From Actinomycetaceae bacterium MB13-C1-2 (GTDB lineage: Bacteria > Actinomycetota > Actinomycetes > Actinomycetales > Actinomycetaceae): a stretch of DNA of 64,000 bases. Below are positions 18,383 through 28,900 of this stretch, one piece after another. The position numbers were made by a program, and so were the translations under genes. The notes under the pieces are model-generated. The model searched no databases and had not been told where the DNA came from. It saw only the letters and a list, made by a program, of their open reading frames with translations. The DNA is taken from contig CP141731.1 of NCBI GenBank assembly GCA_035621235.1, forward strand, positions 1,364,001-1,428,000. The letters run 5' to 3'. Each line of letters begins with the position of its first letter. Position 1 is the first letter of the stretch.

Positions 18383-19585
18383 CTAGATTCGGCGGCCAGC
18401 TCCAACGTTCGAGGTTCCATCGCGTCGGGTGTCGAGGAACATCTCCGGATCCAGCGGTCCGTCGGCGGCCATTTCGGCCCGCATCAATTCGACCACGGTA
18501 TCGAGGGCATGCTTGGGGTCGGCCGCGGCGACCGCTCTCTGCCGCTGGTATGAAGCACCGTGTTTGAGGATCTCCCTGATCTTCAGCATTCCCTCGGCAC
18601 AACCCAGGTCTTGCGCTACGGGAAGAAGTTCCTCCAGGTAGTACTCGACCGTGTCGCGTACGTGTTCCTCATTCCCCTCTGCATCAACGATTAGTTTCGC
18701 GTCTAGCCCATACCGAGCAGAGCGCCACTTGTTTTCGGAGATGAACCATTCGGGGAGAACCGTCAGTTTTTCACCTGCATCGAGCTTTCGGGAGGCATAC
18801 TCAACCGATGCGTGAGTTAGGCTAGCTAGAGCTTCGACCTCAAGAATGTTGGTGCAGGCATCGAAGATTCGGACCTCCACGGTGCCGAGCTTCACGGAAG
18901 GGCGAACATCCCATCGAAGTTCATCGAAGCTCTTGATAACCCCGGTCTTCTTCATTCCGTGGTGGTAGTTCTCTAGCTCCGACCAAGCATGAAACTGAGG
19001 GGGCAGCCCAGCGGTGGGGAGTTGCTGGAATACCATGGCGCGGTTGGAAGCATAGCCTGTATCTTCACCACTCCAGAACGGGGAAGAAGCAGCTAGGGCC
19101 TGGAGTTGACCAGCTCGGGAAATGATGGCATTGACGATCGGGAGCACCTTGGCCCGGTCCTCGACTCCAACATGAACGTGAACCCCATAGAGCAGCATCT
19201 GGCGCCCCCAGTACTGAGTACGTTCAACCAACTCTTGATAGCGCTTCGAGTCTGTCACTCTTTGGAAGGCTGGCCTGGCGAACGGGTGGCTTCCGGCAGT
19301 TGCCAGATCGATCCTGAATCCGTCAGTTATGGGACGGAGTTTGCTTGCTGCGAAGTGAATGTCTTCCACGCACCCGGTAACGTCGCGGTGCGGGTACGAG
19401 GCGACTTCTACTGTGTTAAGAAGCATCTCTCTGCGAACCAGCGGTGCCAAATCAGGATCCTGTTGAGCCTCTTCGAAGACAGGATCGGCAGCTTGGCGCA
19501 GATCATTGGAGTCTTTATCGACCAGTTGCAACTCCCACTCAATGCCCACGCTTGAGCGTTCGGACTGTGCGAACTTCAGAGTCAT
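18383..19585 (-). CDS. Glutamate-cysteine ligase-like carboxylate-amine ligase (YbdK type)
   Basis: ATP-dependent ligase of the GCS2 family that joins glutamate to an amine, most often cysteine. The 400-residue protein shows SVGIEWELQLVD at residues 12-23, EVASYPHRDVT, LYGVHVHVGV with metal or substrate-binding His residues, and VKLGTVEVRIFDACTNI. These match the YbdK/EgtA-related family, where glutamate-cysteine ligase activity is weak in the E. coli member. No glutathione synthetase or ergothioneine genes are near, so the physiological product is unclear. It is transcribed convergently with tsaD and divergently from groES. Confidence 0.8.
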   Translation of the reverse strand: MTLKFAQSERSSVGIEWELQLVDKDSNDLRQAADPVFEEAQQDPDLAPLVRREMLLNTVEVASYPHRDVTGCVEDIHFAASKLRPITDGFRIDLATAGSHPFARPAFQRVTDSKRYQELVERTQYWGRQMLLYGVHVHVGVEDRAKVLPIVNAIISRAGQLQALAASSPFWSGEDTGYASNRAMVFQQLPTAGLPPQFHAWSELENYHHGMKKTGVIKSFDELRWDVRPSVKLGTVEVRIFDACTNILEVEALASLTHASVEYASRKLDAGEKLTVLPEWFISENKWRSARYGLDAKLIVDAEGNEEHVRDTVEYYLEELLPVAQDLGCAEGMLKIREILKHGASYQRQRAVAAADPKHALDTVVELMRAEMAADGPLDPEMFLDTRRDGTSNVGAGRRI

Positions 19586-19675
19586 CTTGGCTCACTTCCG
19601 GTGGCGGTACGTGCTGCCTGGTAGAAATCATTGCATGTGAAAACTACCGAGTCGATGCAGGTGTGGAATAGACCG

Positions 19676-19702
19676 CTAGCACTCGGCTTGTTTGAGTGCC
19701 AA
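19676..19702 (+). promoter_or_regulatory. CIRCE operator (HrcA binding site)
   Basis: CTAGCACTC, a 9-base spacer, then GAGTGCCAA: the arms and spacing match the CIRCE consensus TTAGCACTC-N9-GAGTGCTAA with two differences. It lies 119 bases before groES, so groES is probably repressed by HrcA and induced by heat. Confidence 0.88.
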
Positions 19703-19820
19703 TGCAGGCATAGACTTATCCCCAGATTGAGGTTCGCCTCAATCCCATTTGGCGCCTTGATCCCCGCGACGGCAGGGCACCGGGAAATCATTCATAAGAA
19801 GTTAGAAAGGGAGAGTAACT

Positions 19821-20114
19821 GTGTCAGTTACCATTCAACCCCTGGAAGATCGCATTGTGATCAAGCAGGTTGACGCTGAACAGACCACCTCGTCCGGCCT
19901 GGTGATCCCCGATACCGCTAAGGAAAAGCCCCAGCAGGGCGAAGTGGTTGCAGTGGGTCCCGGTCGTGTCGATGACAACGGGAACCGTGTTCCTATGGAC
20001 GTTGCCGTTGGCGACATCGTCATCTACAGCCGCTACGGTGGCACTGAGGTCAAGCACGAGGGCGTCGAGTACCTGATCCTGGGTGCTCGTGACGTTCTGG
20101 CCAAAGTTGGCTAG
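19821..20114 (+). CDS. groES: Co-chaperonin GroES
   Basis: Ten-kilodalton co-chaperonin that caps GroEL. The 97-residue product has [20 protein letters not shown], the [21 protein letters not shown] mobile-loop region and the ending [26 protein letters not shown] provides a ribosome binding site before the GTG start. A CIRCE operator lies upstream and a strong terminator follows 33 bases after the stop, so the gene is transcribed alone; no groEL is present nearby. Separated groES and groEL loci are known in some actinobacteria such as bifidobacteria. Confidence 0.97.
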   Translation: MSVTIQPLEDRIVIKQVDAEQTTSSGLVIPDTAKEKPQQGEVVAVGPGRVDDNGNRVPMDVAVGDIVIYSRYGGTEVKHEGVEYLILGARDVLAKVG

Positions 20115-20146
20115 TAGCATCTGATTCAAATCCCAGTTTTGGGTGG

Positions 20147-20183
20147 AATGCCGGAGTGTCCAAGTGGGCGCTCCGGCATTTTT
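20147..20183 (+). terminator. Rho-independent terminator of groES
   Basis: AATGCCGGAG and CTCCGGCATT form a perfect 10-bp stem followed by TTT. It ends the groES transcript before guaB. Confidence 0.88.
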
Positions 20184-20252
20184 CATACCGGTACAAGTTG
20201 CTTCGCCGTTAGCGCGCTTGCACACCCCATACGGGCTGCGCAAGCATGGTCG

Positions 20253-20317
20253 TACGCAACGCGCACCTTACATGGAAGGCGCGAGCCAGTCCTTGATTCG
20301 ATACGGGGCGTTGCGTA
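20253..20317 (+). repeat. Long inverted repeat in the guaB leader
   Basis: TACGCAACGC at 20253-20262 is perfectly inverted at 20308-20317 around a 45-base loop. It lies 52 bases before guaB. It could be an RNA leader structure or two halves of a DNA operator; the sequence does not decide. Confidence 0.5.
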
Positions 20318-20360
20318 TTCCACATGGACCTCGTAAGGAGGCCCGGTCACCCCTGATTAG

Positions 20361-21887
<1,527 letters not shown>

Positions 21888-21922
21888 CCGGAGATGTCGG
21901 AGTCTTGCGGCACACTGATCGC

Positions 21923-22834
21923 ATGAGCGAAAGTACGACGAATCGGGTAGTTTCCGGCCCGGAAGGCGTTTGGCCGAGGGCTGGTCGAACGGACTCTACC
22001 GACCCGGCCACCGTCACTCTGGCGGTCGACCAGCCAGAGATGGATCACCCGGAGGCCGCTCGCCCAGGGTCCGACAAAAAGGCGGTTTGTCATCCGATGC
22101 TGGATTACCCAGACACTGCTCAGGCCGGGACTGCGGGAATGGCACAGTGGGTTTCCGATCCGTGGCTTGGTTTTGACACCGAGACCACGGGCGTGTCGCC
22201 CACATGCGACAGGATCGTAACAGCGGCGACCGTGACTCGATTCAGTACCGGCGTGACAGAGACTAAGAGTTGGCTCATCAACCCCCAGGTTCCGATTCCT
22301 GCCCGTGCTACCGCAGTTCATGGCATCTCTACCGAATACGCCTCTTCGAACGGTCAAGATCCACGCGAAGGGCTTGATCAGATCAGCGAGGTCTTGGCTA
22401 ACCACATGTCCCAGGGAAGGATCATTGTCGTTTTCAACGCGGGCTTTGACCTTCCTCTACTTGAGGCTGATTCAAAGCGTCACGGAGTAAAGAGCCTAAG
22501 TGAGCGACTGGATGGTGAAGTGGCCCCCGTGGCTGACCCGCTGGTTCTGGACCGAGCCCTCGACCGCTACCGAAAAGGCAAACGTACCCTGGCCGATGTG
22601 GCACTGGCGTACGGAATCGCGGTTCCCGAGGACACGCACCAGGCACATGTCGACTCGATCCTGGCACTCGAAGTTCTAGGCGCAATCCTCGACAGATACC
22701 CAAGCCTGGGTGCTATGTCTTTGAGTGAGCTTCATCAGTACCAGCGCGATTCTCATTCGAGATGGGCCGAGGATTTTCAGAAGTTCCTTGCCTCAAAGGG
22801 AAAGACTAGCCAGATCAGCCGAGTCTGGTTCTGA
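21923..22834 (+). CDS. DEDDh-family 3'-5' exonuclease (DnaQ-like)
   Basis: A cytosolic single-strand exonuclease of the DNA polymerase III epsilon fold. Exo I is WLGFDTETTG with the Asp/Glu metal ligands, Exo II lies in RIIVVFNAGFDLPLL, and Exo III is HQAHVDSILALEVL, where His marks the DEDDh class. From the ATG at 21923 the protein has 303 residues, of which the first 72 are low-complexity, Pro/Asp/Ala-rich and include two related segments (MDHPEAARPG and LDYPDTAQAG). An ATG at 22139 (MAQWVSDPWLGFDTE) would give the compact catalytic form, so the start is uncertain. It sits between guaB and guaB3 and may be a repair or proofreading nuclease. Confidence 0.82.
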   Translation: MSESTTNRVVSGPEGVWPRAGRTDSTDPATVTLAVDQPEMDHPEAARPGSDKKAVCHPMLDYPDTAQAGTAGMAQWVSDPWLGFDTETTGVSPTCDRIVTAATVTRFSTGVTETKSWLINPQVPIPARATAVHGISTEYASSNGQDPREGLDQISEVLANHMSQGRIIVVFNAGFDLPLLEADSKRHGVKSLSERLDGEVAPVADPLVLDRALDRYRKGKRTLADVALAYGIAVPEDTHQAHVDSILALEVLGAILDRYPSLGAMSLSELHQYQRDSHSRWAEDFQKFLASKGKTSQISRVWF

Positions 22835-22838
22835 CGTG

Positions 22839-22865
22839 GCATCCGGGTGAGGGCCGTCCGGATGC
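22839..22865 (+). terminator. Probable terminator hairpin after the exonuclease
   Basis: GCATCCGG pairs perfectly with CCGGATGC just after the stop codon. There is no T-run, so termination efficiency is uncertain. Confidence 0.5.
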
Positions 22866-23057
22866 TCAGCGAAGTCGGCGGACAGGACATGAATAGTAGG
22901 TCGTGTTCCAAGGGCCAGTGAAGGCACATTGCAACATTTGGAGCGCGGTGGGGCGCCATGTTCCTGGCTGATCGAGAAGCTCTGCCTCCAGTCGGGCAGT
23001 TTGGAGTCTGAGACTTTTGGGTGGGGAAGGCCAGGCATGACAACGTAGAATAGACGG

Positions 23058-24182
23058 GTGAGTTCAGAGGTGGAGATTGGTCGCGGTAAGCGAGGACGCC
23101 AGGCCTATTCCCTGGATGATGTTGCCTTGATTCCGGCGCGTCGGACCCGTGACCCTGAAGACGTGAACGTGTCGTGGCAATTTGACGCATACCACCTAGA
23201 CATCCCGGTTGTTGCGGCTCCGATGGATTCTGTCATGAGTCCTGAGTCTGTCATTGAGTTTGGCAAACTCGGTGGCCTCGGGGTCTTGGACCTCGACGGA
23301 CTCTGGACTAGATACGAAGACCCGAGGCCTCTGCTCGAAGAGATCGCCGCTCTGCCCCAGGGTCAGACCACTTCACGGTTGCAAGAGATTTACTCCGAGC
23401 CGATCAAGGACTCGCTGATTAGGGAGCGAGTAGAACAGATCCGTGACGCGGGAATCGTCACGGCAGGTCGGTTCTCACCTCAACGGGTTCTGGATCACTG
23501 GCGGACCGCCGCCGAGGCGGGTATTGATATCTTCGTGATCCGCGGAACCACTGTTTCAGCGGAGCATGTCTCCAGCCGTCGTGAGCCCCTGAATCTCAAG
23601 CGCTTCATATATGAGCTTGACGTTCCTGTCATCGTCGGGGGAGTTGCGACCTACACCAGCGCGTTACACCTGATGCGTACGGGAGCCGCAGGAGTATTGG
23701 TTGGATTTGGTGGAGGAGCCGCTCACGCTACCAGGCAATCCCTAGGAATCCACGCACCGCAGGCCACAGCTATCGCCGATGTTGCAGCGGCCAGGCGAGA
23801 CTATCTCGATGAGTCAGGCGGCCGCTATGTCCACGTAATCGCTGACGGTGGTGTCGGACGAAGTGGCAACATGATCAAAGCGATCGCGTGTGGTGCGGAT
23901 GCTGTCATGCTCGGCGCGGCGCTTGCGCGCTCGGTCGATGCTCCTGGGCGCGGGTGGCACTGGGGATCAGAAGCAACGCATCCAGAGGTTCCACGCGGTC
24001 ACCGAGCCGAGGTTGAGACGGTCGGAACGCTAAAGGAGATTCTCTACGGCCCCTCCGTTAGGGATGACGGATATCTGAACTTCGTCGGAGCCCTGCGCAG
24101 GACAATGGCAACGACGGGATACTCCGAGGTCAAGGACCTGCAACGAGTCGAGGTAGTCGTGAGCCCCTACCACCCCACATAG
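23058..24182 (+). CDS. guaB3: GuaB3 family IMP dehydrogenase-related protein
   Basis: A 374-residue paralogue of IMP dehydrogenase without CBS domains, of the class found in actinobacteria and cyanobacteria. The barrel start is [14 protein letters not shown], then [15 protein letters not shown], and the phosphate-binding region is [27 protein letters not shown]. At the position of the IMP dehydrogenase catalytic Cys this protein reads [11 protein letters not shown], with His 223 in place of Cys, so the usual covalent mechanism is not available. GMP reductase activity has been reported for a cyanobacterial GuaB3; whether it applies here is inference. The GTG start begins with [17 protein letters not shown], typical of the family. 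fumC follows. Confidence 0.9.
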   Translation: MSSEVEIGRGKRGRQAYSLDDVALIPARRTRDPEDVNVSWQFDAYHLDIPVVAAPMDSVMSPESVIEFGKLGGLGVLDLDGLWTRYEDPRPLLEEIAALPQGQTTSRLQEIYSEPIKDSLIRERVEQIRDAGIVTAGRFSPQRVLDHWRTAAEAGIDIFVIRGTTVSAEHVSSRREPLNLKRFIYELDVPVIVGGVATYTSALHLMRTGAAGVLVGFGGGAAHATRQSLGIHAPQATAIADVAAARRDYLDESGGRYVHVIADGGVGRSGNMIKAIACGADAVMLGAALARSVDAPGRGWHWGSEATHPEVPRGHRAEVETVGTLKEILYGPSVRDDGYLNFVGALRRTMATTGYSEVKDLQRVEVVVSPYHPT

Positions 24183-24247
24183 GACCCGGCAGGCCAATCA
24201 AGGTCTGCGAACCCTCCAACCGAGTATTGGAAACTGAAGGAGAACAA

Positions 24248-25654
24248 ATGGCCCAGCCAGAAACTGAGTACCGGATCGAGCACGACACTATGGGCGAGGT
24301 CAAGGTTCCCGCAAGCGCGCTCTACGCCGCGCAAACGCAGCGCGCGGTAGGGAACTTCCCGATCTCGGGTGAGACCCTCAAGCCGCACCATATTGCCGCT
24401 CTTGGACAGATCAAGCGCGCAGCGGCCCTCGCCAACAAGGAGTTGGGAGTTATCGACGAGGCCACTTCCTCCGCGATTGTCGAGGCCGCGACTGAGGTTA
24501 TCGATGGCAAGCACGATGACCAGTTCCCAATTGATGTCTACCAAACCGGCTCGGGCACCTCATCGAATATGAACACCAATGAGGTTGTCGCGAACATCGC
24601 CACCAGGATCAAGGGAGATACGGTCCATCCGAACGATCACGTAAATGCATCGCAGTCGTCCAATGATGTTTTCCCCTCGTCCATTCACATTGCCGCGTAC
24701 CAGGCGGTAGAGGAAGTTCTTCTTCCCGGACTTAAGACTCTGCAGAACTCCCTGGCCAACAAAGCCGTCGAGTTTAAGGATGTGGTGAAGTCCGGTCGGA
24801 CCCACCTGATGGACGCCACCCCGATCACCCTGGGGCAGGAGTTTTCCGGCTACGCGCAACAGATTCAGTACGGCATTGACCGCGTCGAGTCGGCGCTACC
24901 GCGACTGGCCGAGCTACCACTCGGAGGCACTGCCGTTGGCACAGGCATCAACACGCCCGCTGGCTTCTCGGAGCGTGTCATTGAGATCATCGCAGAGAAC
25001 ACGGGGTTCCCTTTCGTTGAGGCACCGAACCACTTTGAGGCTCAAGCGGCTCAAGATTCACTGGTTGAGTTGTCCGGCCAACTCCGTACAGTTGCGGTTT
25101 CTCTGGTGAAGATCGCGAACGATCTACGCTGGATGGGATCGGGTCCTCGTACCGGCATCGGCGAAATTAGCCTGCCCGACCTGCAACCGGGTTCCTCGAT
25201 CATGCCCGGCAAGGTGAACCCGGTTCTGCCGGAAGCGACTATCCAGGTCGCGGCTCAGGTCGTTGGAAACGACGCGACCATTGCGTTTGCTGGAGCGCAG
25301 GGCAACTTTGACCTGTTGGTTATGCTTCCGGTTATGGCTGCGAACCTGCTTCAGTCAATCAACATTCTGGGCAACGTCTCGCGTGTTCTGGCTGACCGCT
25401 GCGTTGACGGGCTCGTCGCGAACGAGGACGCGTGCCTGCGTTACGCCGAATCCTCTCCTTCGATCGTTACCCCGCTAAACCGTCTGATTGGTTACGAGAA
25501 TGCTGCGAAGATCGCGAAGCATTCGGTCAAAGCAAATATGACGGTTCGTGAGGCTGTTGAGGACCTCGGTTTCGTGGAGCGCGGAGAGGTAACGCCTGAG
25601 CAACTCGACGTAGCTCTGGACGTTCACTCTATGACGGGCCCAGCAAGCAAGTAG
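24248..25654 (+). CDS. fumC: Fumarate hydratase, class II
   Basis: Interconverts fumarate and L-malate without an iron-sulfur cluster. The ATG at 24248 follows AAGGAG at a good distance, giving 468 residues starting [18 protein letters not shown]. Family signatures are [43 protein letters not shown] with the catalytic His, and [15 protein letters not shown], the fumarase/aspartase signature with the catalytic Ser. It supplies or consumes the fumarate handled by SdhCAB. A hairpin terminator follows 29 bases after the stop. Confidence 0.97.
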   Translation: MAQPETEYRIEHDTMGEVKVPASALYAAQTQRAVGNFPISGETLKPHHIAALGQIKRAAALANKELGVIDEATSSAIVEAATEVIDGKHDDQFPIDVYQTGSGTSSNMNTNEVVANIATRIKGDTVHPNDHVNASQSSNDVFPSSIHIAAYQAVEEVLLPGLKTLQNSLANKAVEFKDVVKSGRTHLMDATPITLGQEFSGYAQQIQYGIDRVESALPRLAELPLGGTAVGTGINTPAGFSERVIEIIAENTGFPFVEAPNHFEAQAAQDSLVELSGQLRTVAVSLVKIANDLRWMGSGPRTGIGEISLPDLQPGSSIMPGKVNPVLPEATIQVAAQVVGNDATIAFAGAQGNFDLLVMLPVMAANLLQSINILGNVSRVLADRCVDGLVANEDACLRYAESSPSIVTPLNRLIGYENAAKIAKHSVKANMTVREAVEDLGFVERGEVTPEQLDVALDVHSMTGPASK

Positions 25655-25683
25655 TTGACAGACACTTAGTAGTACCCAGCGAC

Positions 25684-25720
25684 AAAGCGGCCCGGACTCC
25701 TGAAGAGGAGCCCGGGCTTT
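25684..25720 (+). terminator. Terminator of fumC
   Basis: AAAGCGGCCCGG pairs with CCCGGGCTTT with a small bulge, and the inner CTCCT/AGGAG extends the stem. A T-rich tail follows. Confidence 0.75.
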
Positions 25721-25845
25721 GCTTTGTCCACTTTGCTTTGTCTACTTTGATTGAGCACCGACTCAATCCTTGATAAGGATCTGCCGGAAACGCGGTCAGA
25801 TGACCTTGGCGAGCCAGATCGTTGGTAAGCAGCTTTCTTCGAACT

Positions 25846-25907
25846 CCAATCAGATAGGGAGTCTAGTAACCTCGGAAACGCGGCGTGTTTTCTCCCTATG
25901 TGATTGG
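25846..25907 (+). repeat. CCAATCA hairpin element, copy A
   Basis: Arms CCAATCAGATAGGGAG and CTCCCTATGTGATTGG pair at 15 of 16 positions around a 30-base loop containing GCGGCGTGT. It sits between the convergent fumC and activase genes. The same ends and length recur at 33875 and 57662. Confidence 0.75.
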
Positions 25908-25947
25908 CAAACCAGAAGAAGGGGGTGGACGAGGGGAGGGGTGGATA

Positions 25948-28900
25948 CTATCCGACCGGTTCACGCTCGCGGATTGTCGGCATTCCTAGGCTTACCGGGT
26001 GCGGACCCTCGGACTGATCAGTTCCGTCGACCAGGTCGACCAGGGCGCAACCACCGCAACTCGCAGTCTGTGGCTTGTCATCCCAGACAATCTGCTCACC
26101 ACTTGCGAAGTTGAGCTTGCTCCCTCCGTCGTGCTGCTGGAGAGCAGTCGAGAGCATTAGCTTGATGCGATTGAGCTGGTTTACCTCGGAGGCACCCGGG
26201 TCAAAGTCAACCGAAACGATGTTTGCCTGAGGATAGCGGTTTCGTAGAGCCCGGAACATACCCTTGCCGACGATGTGGTTCGGTAGGCAGGCGAAGGGTT
26301 GTGCGCAGATAATGTTCGGACAACCGTGCTCGATCATGTCAACCATTTCGGCCGTCAAGTACCAGCCCTCGCCCGCCTGATTACCCATTCTTGCGATATC
26401 GGTTGAGCGTTCAGCCATCTCCATGATCCCGCGGTGGGGCACAAACTTGCCGTTTGTCTTCGCGAGGGCGGCATGAACTGGCGCCTCATACTTCTCCATC
26501 GCCCAGAGTGCCGCTGATCGAGCCCACTTATTCTTGGCCGACATTCCCAGATTCTTCTGGTTCCATGCGCCGGAGGCGGCGGAGTTGTGGAAGAACTGCA
26601 TCAGCCCCGGAAGCACCGCCTCGCAGCCCTCGGCCTCGATCACGTCTACAGCGTGATTGTTGGCATCAGGATGGAACTTAACCAGAATCTCACCAACCAG
26701 TCCGACCTGGGGCTTACGGGGGATGTCAAGCATCTCAAAGTCGTCAAATTCGGAAACGCACCAGTTTACGAGTTTCTTGAATGAAAGGTGTCCGCGCCAT
26801 TCGTCCGAGTAGCCGCCCTTTACCAGCCAGTCAGTACACAGTTTGTTCCAGCGTTCATAAAGCGCCATTGCTGAACCGGGGACAGCTTCGTAGGGGCGAA
26901 TCCTCAGTAGCATCGATTGCAGCAGGTCACCGAGGACAATCGACTGAATTCCGCGGTGGATAGTCGGCAACTTGGGGTTGAATCCAGGATTGTCCTCAAG
27001 GCCTTGAACCGACGCGGTGACCACCGGCACCTGCGGGTATCCAGCGTCGCGTAGGCCCTTACGCAGTAGGGCTGCGTAGTTGGTGGCTCGACACATTCCG
27101 CCGGTCTGGGTAATTACGACCGCGGTCCGGTCAGGGTTCGATCTGCCAGCAATAAACTCATCGATAAGCTGTCCGATCACGACGATTGCGGGATAGCAGG
27201 AGTCGTTGTTGACGAATTTCAGTCCCGTCTCCATGGTCTCACTATTGGTGTGTTCCAAGACGCGAACGTTGAAGCCAGCATTCCGCAGAACCGGCTGAAG
27301 CAGACGGAACTGGATTGGAGCCATTTGGGGGGCGAGGATCTCCCATCCCTCCTCGCGCATTTCCTTCGTGAACGAAACCCGAGGTTGGATGTGCCCGGCT
27401 TCGGTCTCACGTGTCTCTTCGTCAGCGGCCCGCCCCGAGGGGTCAACAACTCCGGCAGTTTCGACGTGCTCCGAAACGACAGCCTCGCGCTCAGCCACCG
27501 CCGACTGCAACGAGCGGAGTCGAATACGCGCGGCACCAAGGTTCGAGACCTCATCAATCTTGAGAACGGTGTGAACGTCGCCGCGTCCTTCAAGGATTTC
27601 CTGTACCTGGTCCGCGGTGATTGCGTCAACCCCGCAGCCGAAGGAGTTCAGCTGAACCATTTGCAGGTCGGACTCATCGCCGACGCGAGCTGCCGCTTCG
27701 TACAGGCGAGAGTGATAAGACCACTGGTCGCGGACCCGCAGAGGGCGTTCCAGACGACCATCAGCGACACAGTCTTCTGTGAGAACACCCATTCCGAGGC
27801 CGTTCACTAGTTCAGGGATTCCATGGTTGATCTCTGGGTCCAGGTGATAAGGGCGCCCGGCAAGGACGATGCCTTTGAGCCCCTTGTCCTTCATCCAGTC
27901 CATGTACTCAGCGCCTTTTTCGCGGATCTCCCGCTTGACAGAGGCATCTTCTTCCCAGGCCTTGTCGAGGGCCTGCTGCATTTCTTCGACCGGAATTTCC
28001 CATTTAGAGAAAGCATCCGCCAGGTGGGCCGCGAGATACTCGCGATTTCCCAGATTGACGAACGGTGAGATCAAGATGGCTTCATCGCCGGCGAACTGCT
28101 CCATGTTGTTCCGGATTACCTCCGGGTACGTTGCAACGACGGGACAGTTGAAGTGGTTGTCAGCGCCCTCAAACTCCGTCTGTTCAAAGCTGACACACGG
28201 ATAGAAGATTGTCGTTACGCCTTTTTCGATGAGCGACTCGATGTGACCGTGAACCAACTTCGCCGGATAGCACACATTCTCAGAGGGAATGGATTCCATC
28301 CCCTTTTCAAACAGGTCGTGGTCAGAGCGCCCCGAGATCATGACGCGGAAGCCCAGTTCTGTCAGAAGCGTGAACCAGAACGGGTAGTTTTCGTACATGT
28401 TGAGTACGCGGGGAATACCGATGTCGCCGCGGAATGCCTTAGCTTCCGTGAGTCGGCGGTATCCGAACATCCGCTTGTACTTCCAGTCGTACATGTTGGG
28501 TAGTTCAGACTTTTTCGGAACTCGCTCAAGCGAGGCACCTCGGTCACAGCGATTTCCAGAGACGTTGCGCTCACCATTGGAGAAAGTGGAGATGGTCATC
28601 TGGCAGTGGTTTTGGCACAGGCGACAGGTTTTGCGGGTCGTCTCGACACTAAAGTCTTCAAGATCGGACAGTTGGGCGAGGGCGCTTTCTTCGCCCTCAT
28701 CGTGTATCTTGGCGGTCAGTGCTGCGCCGTAAGCGCCCATGAGGCCAGCGAGCGAGGGACGAACGACCTCGCGCTCCGTGAGTAGTTCGAATGCGCGAAG
28801 GACCGAGTCGTTGAGGAAGGTTCCGCCCTGGACCACGACCTTCTCACCGAGGTCTGACGGGTCCTTGAGTTTGATGACCTTGTAGAGGGCGTTGCGAACC

